DNA of 64,000 nucleotides from Sialis fuliginosa (lineage: Eukaryota; Arthropoda; Insecta; Megaloptera; Sialidae). Below, piece after piece: positions 24,111 through 36,738 of this stretch. Position 1 is the first letter of the stretch, and each line of letters opens with the position of its first letter. The notes beneath the pieces are model-generated. The model was not told the origin of the DNA and made no database searches. It saw only the letters and a program-made list of their open reading frames with translations. The stretch covers positions 12,908,267 to 12,972,266 of the forward strand of contig OY540809.1 of the NCBI GenBank assembly GCA_961205875.1, in the 5' to 3' direction. The translations under genes and the position numbers were made by a program.

Positions 24111-25154
24111 TTTTGTTGTGCGTCTCTCTTCCAGGGCGTTAATCAGAGATACATTAAGGGCAATGATGAAGCCGGTGAGTGAACCCTCCGCCCCCGCCAT
24201 CTAGAGGTGAAGTGTCAACTAACGCGGCGAGATCCTTCACAGGCCACTTTATGTGTGACAGTAATAAATTACTGTTACCAGACATTATAGGCTCGTTTGA
24301 AAATATATTAAGAGACGTATCATACGGGCGTTTTTACTCAAAATATACGTGACTTGCTAATTTTGTCAAACATGATGGTCAGTTTCATAAATTATTATTA
24401 TTTTTTCCTCAGATGTAATTAAAATGTTATTTAATGCATATAAAAAATACTAAAAAGGTCGTTAATTTGTAACTTATGAACTTTTTTTTGTCTAATAGAG
24501 TTGGTAATCCGGAAATTGTTGACATACCTTTTTTTATTATTTAATTGTAAAGATTAGGCTAAAAAAATAATAATAGCATTGTATAAATTGTTTTGTTATT
24601 ACTCAATTTTAAATTATTTAATATTAATAATCGTTGTGACGTCATAATCCATGTTCTGTCCAGCTGTCAATGTTGTTTGTATACAAAGTTTCAACGCGTG
24701 AGTTATGTATATAGAAGAATACTAAAAATGAGCCGAAATCCTCAAATTTGGGATTGTTGCTGTAATTTATCGAGTATATTATTATTGTACATATTGCAAC
24801 TATATAGAATAACCTTACTTTTAATTTTTTCCTTAGTTTTCTTCTGGCACAGTTATAAATCTTTTTCCAGGAGTTTTGTTAGTTGAATTATTACAACAAG
24901 GTACGAAAGTATATTTATAACTTATGATTTTGTGTGCGTTTTCCATGTTTATGGTTGACACTCGTATATTTAAGCATTGATTGACATTTCAATACTGGAT
25001 TATGAAGTCACGCAACATGGCGCACAATTGGGACTGTTTAAAAAGTACATTTTTTTAAATTTGATATTTTGGGGTCGGAATAAACTTTTGGAATATGAAA
25101 AAAATTAATTTAAGGGGTTTTCATTTTTGACCGGATTACTCTATTACTTATTAT
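24111..25154. other. Intergenic, no gene seen
   Basis: A GC-richer spot at 24130-24240 includes a 40-nt stretch bounded by AG and GTGAGT, too short to call. The rest is AT-rich. Confidence 0.4.
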
Positions 25155-25615
25155 TAGAGATTGGAAAAATAGTTGATATTTTTAATGAAATAGTTACTAT
25201 ATAGTTGATTTTTTTTCTGTAAAATAGTTGGCAAATAGTTTTTTTTAATCAAAATAGTTACAAATTTTTTTACAATAATAAATTTTTTTTCGATTTAATC
25301 AATAATTAGTGACATTAACGTATTAGTAAAAAGTGTCAAATCTGAAATTTTCGAGGAAAACATGTTATGCGATTCTAGATAGATTTTAGAAGCTAAAAAA
25401 AAAGGAAAAACAAATAAATATGTAAAAACACAATATAAATATCTATAAAAATATCTGTATAATAGACAAAATGTATTTGTAAAAATATATAAAACTAGAA
25501 AATTTTTAACGTTGGATAAAAAAAAGGCAAATAGTTTAAAAATAGTTGCAAATAGTTGATATCAAATTGGGTTCAATCAAACCAGTTTTCTGAAAAACTA
25601 TTTTTCCAATCTCTA
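25155..25615. mobile_element. hAT-type MITE with TAGAGATTGG ends
   Basis: TAGAGATTGGAAAAATAGTT at both ends (inverted), flanked by a perfect 8-bp duplication CTTATTAT (25147-25154, 25616-25623). Interior has repeated ATAGTTG words; no ORF. Confidence 0.9.
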
Positions 25616-25629
25616 CTTATTATAAGTGA

Positions 25630-26615
25630 AAAGCAAAAAAAAGTAATTCAATTGTTTGTTTTTTGCACTATATTTTTTACATTTTTTTCATCGCAAATTT
25701 CAATTTTAGAGCTGCTCAAACATGTAACAACTGCACACTAAAATAACCCAATGATTTAATTGAATCAAAGTCACCAAATATTGTAGATCGTAGTTGCCAT
25801 GAAACGTATATAATTTATTCGCAAACCAACGTTTTAAAATTTGCATTTTTCATTGAACACGTGTTCGTCAATCAAAAATTGCATTTTGTATCAAGTATGA
25901 AGTTAATATCATTACAAACCGGTCTTAAAGAGCCACGAATACACGCGGCACTTTCGCAAGCACATACACACCCATACAAACACACACATACACACCTCAG
26001 AGCCGTTACAATTGCAATATGGAATACAAATTGAATATACAACAACATTCTTAACCCAGTAAACAATGGAGAGGATTTCTGTTGTTGTTAACCTTGCCCC
26101 CCCCCCCCCCTCTTTCCCTCCCCCTATTCACCCGACCACCATTTTATCTAAGAACCAGTAACCGTGAAAATATACACATATGGGGAGGAGTAGGTACTGT
26201 GTTGTCGCGACATCGAAAATCAGTGGCGTGGTGGAAATTACACGAAAAATAATTACCAAATTCTAAATACATAAATAAAAAGTGAGTTAGTTGAGTGAGT
26301 TCAGATATATATGTCTTTAAACTTATTCAAAACCAGCGCCGGACCTGGTGTTATCCGGGGATATAAATTTAATCTGAATGAACCCATTAAACATTGTTTT
26401 CAGTTATTGCTAACTATTTACGCAGCACACGATGTTTTTTTCCGACTTCATGAAATTTACATAAAATATCCACAAATTATACAACTAAACACTCTACCTA
26501 TTAGTGAAACCCAAAATAAAATTCGTTCCGTAGTTACTGAGAAAATCGTGCACAGACAGATAGGCAGACAGACGCGGCGGGAGATTTTGTTTTAAAATTT
26601 ATAAATTAGTACTAC
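25630..26615. other. Intergenic: repeat fragment, microsatellites, C run
   Basis: 25630-25750 is a degraded CAGGGGTTATTTTA-family copy ending in CACACTAAAATAACCC. 25960-25996 has CACACA/CATACA repeats. A C run of about 13 starts at 26097. 26545-26580 holds a CAGACAGATAGGCAGACAGA tail like that at 41385. Confidence 0.5.
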
Positions 26616-26700
26616 TCGAACAAAAGCTAAGCTAACGCTATCTGTGAGGTATTAAATATGAAGACAGCCCACTGACAGTTTTCATTTTCTGTATGGTTTA
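26616..26700. mobile_element. Truncated Harbinger-like MITE, subfamily B
   Basis: AAAGCTAAGCTAACGCTATC and the segment after it match 61390-61440; the other half is missing, next to the hAT insert at 26710. Confidence 0.6.
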
Positions 26701-26709
26701 TACGTTAAG

Positions 26710-26928
26710 CAGGGGTTATTTTAAGAAAATTTTTCAACTGCAAATACCTTTTTTGCCTTTTTGCTCTACACTTTGTATATTTCTTTTTTTTGTTCTACAC
26801 TTACATTTTTTTATATATATTTTTTTCTACTTGCAATTTTTCAACTACACAAATTAGCTTTTACAACTGCACTTTTAATTTTTAGAATTGCAAAAATAAG
26901 TTACAACTACATACTAAAATAACCCCTG
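26710..26928. mobile_element. hAT MITE, CAGGGGTTATTTTA family copy 1
   Basis: Ends CAGGGGTTATTTTAAG and TAAAATAACCCCTG; flanks ACGTTAAG and ACTTTAAA match at 6 of 8 positions. Confidence 0.82.
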
Positions 26929-28056
26929 ACTTTAAATAGAAATCAGCGGTCTAAAAGCAGTGGCGATAAGTGTACCTCATAAAAAGCATATAATTTATAT
27001 TATTAATATTCAGACTTTGCAAATATTTTGAGTCATAGGGTGACGATTAATAATTAAAATTTTCAATTTTGGTCTTTTCGTATGTTTCATTGACTGGACT
27101 ATCCTAAACAATTTTTATTTTTATCTAAAAAATTTCAGCAAACAATCTGATAACATATGTATGCGTATGACACATATATATTACATAAATATATATAATT
27201 TATCTAAAAATAAATTGTTCAATATAGATAATAACAAAGTTACATTCCCAGAGAAAAACTTATTTCGATACACGTAATTTACGTTTTTTATATACAAGGT
27301 ACCTCATTTCATATAGACATTCCATCATCGTTGTTTAAAAATAGCATCGTAGTAAGAAAATTCCAAAGCGTTTAATAATAATATTTGATTTTTGTGACGT
27401 AACTAATCAATTTATTTCCTGCATTCCGGAAATTCTATAATTAAATTTCTTTTTATTTACTTATACGAGTATTATCTTAGGCCTTGGAGGATTGTCCATT
27501 TACATTGAACATGAATTATAATAATAACTAATAATATGTAAATTAATCTACGAATACAAAAAAATATTCAATTTTTGATAATAATAAAAGTTGAATTCTG
27601 GGAGTAAGTCACGTCAATTTTGTCGTGTTATCGGCCAACGTTTTGTCACACATTGCAGTGGACATATTCAGGACTCTGTGTGACGAAACGTTGACCGATA
27701 ACACGACCAAATTGACGCGGCTTACACACAGAAGCCAAGATCCATATCCAGATCACCACGGAAGCCTCAAAACTTTATTAATATTATAATTTATGCTTAA
27801 CGTATTTATTCTACCCTTCCCCCCACTATAAGGATTCAATGTAATAGCTAATAAAATAATTGACTTAATACTTTAAACTTGCTTTCAATTAACGTATTTT
27901 AAAATAACTAATTAGAAAAAAGTGTAACCCCCCCCCCTCTCCATGTAAGGATTCGTAAGTTTTTACCGACCCCCTTCCGGCCCCTCCAACTCTTTGGTAA
28001 TTAATAGACACCCTCAATACAATATTAAAGTTTTTTGTGATTATTAACAATTCATA
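26929..28056. other. Intergenic with inverted repeat and dispersed repeat
   Basis: 27607-27722 is an inverted repeat (CGTCAATTTTGTCGTGTTAT mirrored by ATAACACGACCAAATTGACG). Directly after, 27731-27775 is the dispersed sequence AGAAGCCAAGATCCATATCC, also at 40403. C runs at 27820 and 27927. No gene. Confidence 0.6.
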
Positions 28057-28263
28057 TACTTACTAATATTAAAAATGTGAAATAACTTTGTCTGTCTGTC
28101 TGTTTGTTACTTTTTCACGGCTAAACAACTGAATCGATCTTGATTTTTGGCAGGGAGATAGCTTACATCCTGAGGAAGGACATAGGCTATTTTGTATCCC
28201 GAAAAATTGATTAGATAAAAAAATACAAATTCCACGCGAAAGAAGTCGAGGGTAACAGTTAGT
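28057..28263 (+). mobile_element. Helitron-like repeat, near full length
   Basis: ACTTACTAATATTAAAAATG start, CTGTCTGTCTGT, TTTTTGGCAGGGAGATAGC and TTCCACGCGAAAGAAGTCG, ending GGTAACAGTTAGT. Confidence 0.72.
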
Positions 28264-28968
28264 TTGATATAAAAACAGATAACAAAAATTTATTCCCATA
28301 ATTTCCAGTGTACGCCACTGAGGTTACTCATTTAGGTACATTATATACAAATACTATTTCACGATAAAATTAATTTTACAAATGTTGGAAGTTTTCACTT
28401 TTCCAAACGAATAAATTCATACATCAACTACCTTTTGATTCGTGTGAATCAAATGTACATATATTGTCATCATCTCACGGTTATAATGATCTGTAACACT
28501 TTTCTACGATTAAAAAAAGAAACGATTAGTATATAAATGTAGAGACACGCTATGCAATCTACAAGATTCTGCGCCACTTTTTGTCGGTACACCTGTTAAG
28601 AGTTGTTTCATACAATCGAATTTCTCTTTTCTAAATAATTTGTTAAGTTTTATTTGCAAGAAAATCAATAGATTTCTATATTTTAATTCATATTTTTAAC
28701 TAAAAACGCACAGTGGTTCCGTATTGGACAAAAGGTTGTATTTTTTAAAATTAATAATTTATTCTACTTTTATCTTGATAAGTATTTAAGAAATTTACTA
28801 TTTCTAAGAAAATAGCAGGCAAAAACAATTAATGGGGTTTCAGTTACCCATTTAAATGTAAAGAGTATATTTTCATAAATTCTTAAGATAATTGTGACCA
28901 GAATTTTTAAATTGACGTGTATTAATAATTTTTTTCTTCATTTTTTCATTCTCTATACTATCTATTAA

Positions 28969-29148
28969 TCCATACTAATATTATAAATGCAAAAGTAACT
29001 CTGCCTGTCTGTCTTCGTTGCCTTTTTACGGCTAAACCGCTAAACCGATCTTGATGAAATTTGGCAGGGAAATAGCTTTTATCCTGAGGAAGGACATAGG
29101 CTACTTCGTACCCCGAAAATTGATTAGATAAGAAAATACAAATTCCAC
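28969..29148 (+). mobile_element. Helitron-like repeat, 3' truncated
   Basis: Starts TCCATACTAATATTATAAAT, continues with CTGCCTGTCTGT, the GATGAAATTTGGCAGGGAAA core and CCCCGAAAATTGATTAGATA; stops at TTCCACG. Confidence 0.75.
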
Positions 29149-30870
29149 GTAATGCATAATTACACTAAGAAAAGAGATTATTTATGATAACGAGACTTGG
29201 TTATTTTATAGTTAACAATATTTATTTTGCATTTGTTTGGCCTACTTCGGTGCATAAAAACGTGGTGAAATGGTTACTTTTGTGAAAATTATTGAATATC
29301 TCAGAAAGTATGGGGTTTAGACATAAGATATCCTCTATATAAATTGAAAAGGAGAAAAAAACCCATCGAATAGTGAAATAAAAAAAGGGTAGTCACATTT
29401 GAAAAAAATTAGTTTTATCATTTTGAAGATTGCAAACTTTGGCATTTTTTTATTAACACCCAGTAGAACTAAATTAAAATTGATTATTATCAAAATGTTA
29501 CTCTTTACCTGGACTAACATTATTGCTAAAAAAATTCATCACTTAAAAAAAAAACGAGGTCGTTACGATTTTTTATAGTTGAGCCTGAATATGGATTATT
29601 TTTCGGAAAAAAAATTCTAATTTGGCAACACTGTCACTAAATTAAAAAACAAACAGACGTTAATGTAGAGGTTAAGAAACGACATCGAAAGACATAAAAC
29701 GTTATAGGGTATTCCATTTAAAAAAATCTTTGTTTTTATTATACCGAAAAAATGGGACAGCCTGTATTGTTGAAAATAATTTTACGACGTTGATCTTTTC
29801 AAACCAATAATATTATGTACCAAACTTTTTTTTCTATCTCCTACGGGAAGTGCGCTAGGAAAGCCGGACGCACTATTGAACTACCCTGTATAGTTTCTAA
29901 TGGCGAACACGATATTTAGTTAATGTTAATAAATCTCATATCGTTGTGTTGTTATAGTTGTTACCTAATATCTAATTGATAACATTTATTAAATTTGTAA
30001 ATAATTAACAAATATTTTCGAAATCACGTCGACTTAATACTATTACTAATCCTTTTTCTCAGTCTATGAATTTAAAAAAAAAATATCTACCGATATAAAT
30101 CAGCTGAAATGTTTTTTTAGTCCTTAATTTTGTTTATTAAAGCCATCAGCTTGTATAGTTATTTATTTAAATACATTTCTCCAGTCAGAATGAAATTCTG
30201 GACCACTTAACATATTTTCTATTTCAAGCATTGATAACTTATTAATTTATTTTAGAACCAATTTTTTTTAAATAAAAACTGTTCGTGTGAAATGGCTCTA
30301 ACTATAAAGAGAGAAAACACTTGTTAAAAATGGGCAAAAAATATTTATCTATTTAAACTTTCATATAATGTATTTAGGTACACATTAGTATTGCTGATGC
30401 ATTTAAAAAATAATGTATGTATGACTAATACGTAGTTAGGTATTTTAAAAACCTTGGAACTACATTTTATTTTCTATAAATTGGAATGTTTTTTATCTGA
30501 AAACCGCATTAATGACTATATCTCTTTTTAGTGATCTTTGTGGTTTAATTTCGATAGGTTGTATATGTACTAACAAATTTTAAAGATATATATGTCATTC
30601 TATTTTTACACCAAAGGCAAATACTTGGTTCAAATGTTTTATAAACTTTCAGATTTTATATACCTTGATAATGATAAGGTACACTAGTTTTATTACTACA
30701 GATTTGCACTAGAGGCATATTTACATTTTACTATATTTCTCTTATAACTTAATTAACCAGTTCCCAGTCTAGTCCAAGCGTAACTCGAGCAAAGAGTTTT
30801 TATTTCCTGTTGAGTGGTTAACCGTCCTTAGCTAACGTTTCGTAATCTATTGCAACATACATTCCAATAA
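29149..30870. other. AT-rich intergenic, no gene seen
   Basis: 29706-29890 contains a fragment (GGGTATTCCATTTAAAAAAA and later TGAACTACCCTGTAT) resembling inner parts of the palindromic element at 56255. Otherwise nothing supported. Confidence 0.45.
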
Positions 30871-31387
30871 AAGGTACTGGAACCAGTATTGGACGCTTAA
30901 AAAGCAGGGTATACTGTTTTTTGGGATTTATGGGTTTCTCTTCTGTAATACCTACTCATGAACACATGTTACTAATAAAACAAGTACTTCTTTATTAAAT
31001 CAATTTAATTACCAAAGTCCGCAAATATAGTTTTTTTTTTTAATTATAGCCTTTTATTTTGTTTGTTTTTTCTCCAGTAATGGGCACCCCGTAATGGACA
31101 CTTACTAATAATGATTACAAATTGATAAGTACTACTACACAATAAAAGTTATAAAATAAAGAATCGTAAAATTTAAACAATGTACAGATGATATGATAAT
31201 ATGTATAAAATAATATAATTACACTAATAATTAGTTTAAATCATTATCAAATTATACTGATAAGGGTCTATAGATTATGATTGAATAATGGCAATAATTA
31301 AATATCAACGAATATTTATCATTTAATACATTCAATTAAACAAGTGTCCAACACTGGGGTATTGTCCAAGACTGGTGCCAGTACCTT
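30871..31387 (+). mobile_element. GGTACTGGTACCAGT MITE, intact copy with empty site
   Basis: Ends AAGGTACTGGAACCAGTATT and AAGGTACTGGCACCAGTCTT (inverted). Bases 31021-31045 are the uninterrupted version of the site occupied by the 6.36-kb element at 15886. Confidence 0.82.
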
Positions 31388-32113
31388 ACTCGATACAAGA
31401 TTTTCGTTATCATTTTATAGAAAGCAGAATTTTTTTTTAAATTATAAATTATAAGATTGTTTTTACTTAATGAGTCCCCAGGCCCAACATTTACCTCGGA
31501 GCCCTAAACAGTTGCCGCCGTGTGAGTGAGTTTACTCTAGAGGAGTAATGAAAATTCAAAAAAAAAAATGGATGAAAAAATTCAAAATTCAAGAATCGAA
31601 AATCCAAAAAAAAAAAACTGTAGTCTATTATAATGGTACGTTAACTATCGACATGAAAATTATTTTGCAAACGCTTAAATAGTACACGAGATACAATCGG
31701 CCCGCATGTCTTATCTGTTACTATTATAATAATTATTAATAACAATTAACTTTATATATAATTAATATACATCTATACAGCTATTACATGCAATAAGTTA
31801 ACCTATGACCTGGAAGCGGGTGTTTGGAAACAATGAATTTTAAATAATGAAGTAGTTACATTGAAGAAGACACTCTATATGAAATTAGTACCGAAGAACA
31901 AAATCATGAATAATTAAATACTGTATACTGTATATATATGGTAATTAGAACAATTCTCACGATCTTTATTTATTATTAGAATGAAATAAAACATATAACA
32001 CCAATGATAATTGTGTGAAATATGTTCAAATATCCTCCCCCTCCTTTCCACACAATTGTACTAAGTATTTAAAAAAATAAAAACATTCGTCAAGGGTGTC
32101 ATGGAATTTTTCT
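31388..32113. other. AT-rich intergenic, no gene seen
   Basis: Only A runs and AT-rich sequence around 31550-31620; no coding or repeat boundary found. Confidence 0.4.
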
Positions 32114-32300
32114 AAAGGTCTCTATACACCACATAATCTGCAGAGTTGGGGTACTGTAGATTGGATCATGTATAGGCAAATCGGGCCGACTTTTCGCGGA
32201 ATAATCGGCCTGATTTGTCTATACACTACACAATCTGCAGTACCCCCACTCTACCTCCCGACAAATCGGCCCAGCAGATTGGGTGGTGTATAGAGGCCTT
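32114..32300. mobile_element. 187-bp inverted-repeat element with inner mirrored motifs
   Basis: AAGGTCTCTATACACCACAT at the left is mirrored by AAGGCCTCTATACACCACCC at the right. Inside, further inverted or direct copies of AATCTGCAG and TATACACTACACAATCTGC create alternative hairpins. Superfamily unknown. Confidence 0.72.
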
Positions 32301-34180
32301 AAGACTACACATGAATCTCGTTTCGTCTATAGGTTTTTATAACAACTCCATAGTCTCGTTTCAAATATTTTTCCTATTTATTCTCATGTAATAAACAAAG
32401 AAATTTGCCAGTTATTAACGTCACTGTGCCACGACCAGGCATAGATTACCGGGGGGATCGGGAAGTGCTCTGGAACAATCAGGGCAGGAAACAGTCATGC
32501 AGCCCATTGCATTCACGGGTACGGTCCTAGGGACATACAATAGGTTCTTATTTCTATCTTAGCCTATACAGTCATTGTCGAATTGCTCCCATAAAGCCCC
32601 ATATGCCTCTGATTCTCTAGTTGCCACGGGGGTGTACTAACGCTATTCGCAACGACTGTATTACAAAATTCTCCCCACTGGCTGTTACAATTGTATTTTT
32701 GAATTCATAAATCATTTTGTATATGTATAAATCTACTGTGCTCAATAGAGAGCTATGTTGTACAGCGGGAGTAATTTTTTGCCATTATACAAAGTTGGCA
32801 TTGTTCTTTATCATAGTTTTTGCATTCAAATAATAGATGATTCAAATCTTCTTCTGTTTGTTACCACTTGGGATAAACTATAATCCGTTTTAAATATATT
32901 TTTCCTTACAAATAAGAGAAAATTAATTTTAGATTATAATTTTCCTTACAACTTTTACTTAATGTATTTTCTTCTAATATCAAAAATTATTCGAAACAAA
33001 AATATTAAATAATTTACGACGACGTAATTAATAAAAAAAAATGCATTTGTATCCAGTATGACTACATAAAACATGCATTTATTTGAGCGTTCATTTATAT
33101 ACCAATTAGATATTTATAAAGTGCAGAAAGATTAAATACAATTATAAAATGCTTTGGTACCGTCGACTTAAGATTCATATAATAGACAGGTCTGTTTCGG
33201 AGTCAATGCACTTACTGCAGAATCTCTTTAGGTAGTCAAAACATTTAAACCAGACCTTGCTCTTCGTATCGTATTGCATACTTATATATTTACTGTTATG
33301 TGAACACAGAATAGCTAAATTTCATTAAATTATAGTTTTATAATATAGTTGGTCATTAGGTAGCAGAAGGTATATATAATTAATTTTGAATCAATATAGG
33401 AAATTTTAAATTATCAGCTGTTCAGGTTAACAGTACATGGATAATCTGAATACTTTTTAAATAACAATTTATTTATTTATTATTTATTTATTAATGTTTC
33501 TAAAAATTTGCTTCCTCAAAGCAAAAGATATAAGAAGCTTTGTGATCGTTTTAGAATGAGACAAAAAAATTGTTCTCCGATTTCAAAATTTTAAATTGAT
33601 CTTTCTGTTTCAGGTCAAGACAGTTTTTAAGAAGCGTTTATTAATGACGGAAGGTGGGGGGGGGGTCCGTAAAATCTTACGATTCCTTACATAGGGGAGG
33701 AGGGAATCAAAAGCGTTACAAATAGAAACATTATTATTTTATTTTTGATTTCTTTATACAAATGACAGCAAGAGTATAAAAAGTTTCATTTTTGTATCAT
33801 AAAAATTGGCTTTTTAAGGCTCATCTTCCTATTTTCTCTTCTTGATTTAGTATTTAAGATTTTTATTAAATTAAATAATTAAACCTTCTTTTAGAATTTG
33901 TAATACAAGACTTCTATATATTATATTATAAAAGGGTTTATTCAGCAAAACAAAGGCTCGGCATTTGTATGAGGGCATGGGATTGGAATGTAAGTCTGAA
34001 TTCTGTATTACACACGTACGCACATGCATTTAATTTAATATATATATATATGTATATAGTGTCTACAAGATGATCGACAAATACACGTTCCTTTTACTTT
34101 AGCCTTTCTGAATCGAAAGCGATTAATTAAATCAACAAAAAGTGCATTTATTATAATAGCTACGAATATAGTCAAAAAAC
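32301..34180. other. Intergenic with a GC-richer island and repeat fragments
   Basis: 32400-32700 is notably richer in G+C than its surroundings but lacks a clear ORF. 33530-33640 repeats the 6360-6485 sequence. 33655-33740 has a G run with GTCCGTAAAATCTTACGATT. The rest is AT-rich. Confidence 0.5.
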
Positions 34181-34640
34181 AATGAATTGAACCAGTCTTA
34201 GATCATACCCCAGTGTTGGCAATTTGTTTAATTAAATGTACTAAATTATAAATATTTGTAGATATTTGATTACTGCCATTACTGAATCATAATCTATAGA
34301 CACTTAACTGTAAAACAGATTAATTTGATGACAATCTGCGAACGGGTGTCAAAATGGTGGATGTTAAAACTAATTATTAGTGTGATCTATTTATTTATTC
34401 AAATTTTACGATTCTTAATTTTATAACTTTGTAGTACTTATTATTTTGTAATCATTAGCATGTGTAAATCACTGATCACTGGGTGCCCATTACTATTTTT
34501 ACTTTATCCATTACTGGAGAAAAAAAAAATACTTGTTTTATTGGTAACATGAGTTTATGAGAATTACAAAAAAGAAGTCCATAATTCCAAAAAACAGTAT
34601 ACCTTACTCTTAAAGCGGCCAAGACTGGTACCAGTATCTT
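34181..34640 (-). mobile_element. GGTACTGGTACCAGT MITE, inverted copy
   Basis: Inverse orientation to 30871-31387: CATACCCCAGTGTTGG at the left, GGCCAAGACTGGTACCAGT at the right, with CCATTACTGGAGAAA and CTTGTTTTATTGGTAACATG inside. The site of the CACTG insertion is diverged or missing. Confidence 0.75.
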
Positions 34641-35154
34641 ACTTATATGATTACAATAGAAATGTAGGTACAATTTTGACTTCTGTTTTTACATTCTCTA
34701 ATAACTGCATTGTTTAATTTCTCGTGTATATAAAAGAAACAATTTTGCGATGTATTTTCTTATATTTATACATTCACAATGCGTTTTTCTGTTACAAATG
34801 TCATGGATAGTTAACTCCTATTTCCGGCGTGACAGTAATATTACCTCTTTCCTCGCTTGTTCGGAGGTACCACCTTCACCAATGTCTTTGTTTGTGATTG
34901 CTATGAATCATCGCGTAGATTCTTTACATATTTCTGCGATGTAATTTGTTAATATTTCACATATACAACTACCTACTATATGTCTTGTATAAAGCTACAT
35001 TGCAATAATTTATATATCAACATGCAGTGGCGTGGTTGTTATAATGATTCAAAGGGAGGGGGGGGGTCATATAAGTAGTAGGTTTTTGTCTTGAGATGAC
35101 ACACAAAATTCGATTCATTTGTGCTTCATCGATTCTTTCTTATATGAAGTCTTA
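34641..35154. other. Intergenic, no gene seen
   Basis: 34800-34930 is less AT-rich but gives no supported exon. A CAGTGGCGTGG fragment at about 35024 is followed by a G run at 35050. Confidence 0.4.
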
Positions 35155-35477
35155 TGTCCGGTATTATAAATTTATAAATGAGCTAGCAAAATTTGCTAGC
35201 TAGCAAGCACTTTAAAATGGGGTATTAATTATGTACTAGTATCTATGGATTAGCAATAGAATTTAGAGCAGTGGCACTTCAACTAATTGTAACACAGTTC
35301 GCATCTTTCACCGTACAAAATAATTTTCATAATATCACCACTGTTTTAATACCGTTGGTATTTACCTACAACGCGTGCGCGACACTTGTCAAAGTCTACA
35401 ACAAACTCCAAAAGAACTGTCATATAAGTTTGATTTCTTATTTGAAAGTGCTTGCTAGCTAGCAAAGTTTGCTTGGG
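35155..35477 (+). mobile_element. Harbinger-like MITE, subfamily A, diverged copy
   Basis: Left end TGTCCGGTATTATAAA after TTA. The body matches the 5638 and 58689 copies, including the shared frame (VQNNFHNITTVL), still open after substitutions. The right end is replaced by a G-rich junction. Confidence 0.75.
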
Positions 35478-36009
35478 GGGGCATTTATTATAAATAATAA
35501 AAATAAAGAAATCAGGCATGTATAAATCAACAAAGGCAATATGACATTGAGTTCATTGTTTTATTGAAAAGGCAGCAATGTTTTTAAATAATACACAGTG
35601 TTTCATAAATATAATGTTTTACTTTTAGTGAATAGATGTGTAAATGACATAGTTTTGATAATTGTATATAAACATTCACTAATCGTGTTCATATAAGTGT
35701 ATTTATTTAATTGACAGATATGTGAGATATTTCATAAACATTCATGCAGCCTTTATTATGTAAAAGTAAATTTAATTAATTATCTATTTTAACAGAGGTG
35801 GTCGCTCTGGCTTCCGCAAGCACGTAGGCCATAGGCCCACTGTCTTATGTAAAACTAATTAAATAATTTTTTTAAAGATTACGGTCAGTTTTCTTAAAAA
35901 TTTTGAAAAAATTACAACTTTAATTTTCTATATAATAAATATTCTTTTATCGAAATCAAAACACAATTTTGGATCATTATTATTTTCTTATCTCTAAGTT
36001 GATATTTCA
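35478..36009. other. AT-rich intergenic, no gene seen
   Basis: Nothing recognised apart from short AT-rich runs. Confidence 0.4.
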
Positions 36010-36480
36010 TTGACAATTTCATGTCTATTGCGTGAAATAGATATTACCGAACAATTTCGTATTTTCGATTTCTTTAAGGTATGTTTATTAGAAAAGGATG
36101 TGAAAAGTTGAAATTTTCAAACCGCAGATCTATATCTCAGACAGTTCTCGAGATATGGCTTCTCAAAATTATTATTTTTTTAAATTTTCGAGAAAAATGA
36201 TGGTTACAATTGATTTTAGTTCATGGATTTAAAATTAGCGTATCAAAATATATATAATGACATGTATAATACTTTAAAATTCGTTCAAAAGTCACAGCCA
36301 TTTTTATCCAAAATAAAAATAAAATAAATTTGAGAACCCATATTTCGAAAACTGTTTGAAAATTTCAACTTTTCGCGTAATTTTTTTATAACAAACATAC
36401 TTTTAACGAAATCAAAAACACAAAATCATAACTTAATAAATAAACAAAAATTCCCAGTGAAATCACACCGAGATGGGTGA
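36010..36480. repeat. Dispersed GATCACCCGTTCAAA-family repeat, third member
   Basis: CAGTTCTCGAGATATGGC, TATATAATGACATGT, TCGTTCAAAAGTCACAGCCA and AACAAACATACTTTTAACG follow the same block order as at 12740 and 23800. Confidence 0.65.
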
Positions 36481-36509
36481 TCACCCCTCCCTCCACCTAT
36501 GAGCATAAC

Positions 36510-36738
36510 CAGGGGTTATTTTAAGTAAATTTTTCAACTGCAAAAATACCTTTTTTTGCTCTACACTTTGTATATTTCTCTCTTACAAATTATAGTGACC
36601 ATTTTTTTGTTTAACACTTTTTTATATTTTTCTTTCTACATGCACATTTTTCAACTACACCAATTAGCTTTTACAACTGCAGATTTCATTTTTGGAACTG
36701 CAGAAACAAGCTACAAGTACACACTAAAATAACCCCTG
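36510..36738. mobile_element. hAT MITE, CAGGGGTTATTTTA family copy 2
   Basis: Ends CAGGGGTTATTTTAAG and TAAAATAACCCCTG with a perfect 8-bp duplication AGCATAAC (36502-36509, 36739-36746). Confidence 0.93.

Noticed and set aside
24135..24174. 40-nt plus-strand exon between TTCCAG and GTGAGT
   Set aside because: Too short, with no neighbouring exon in compatible phase.
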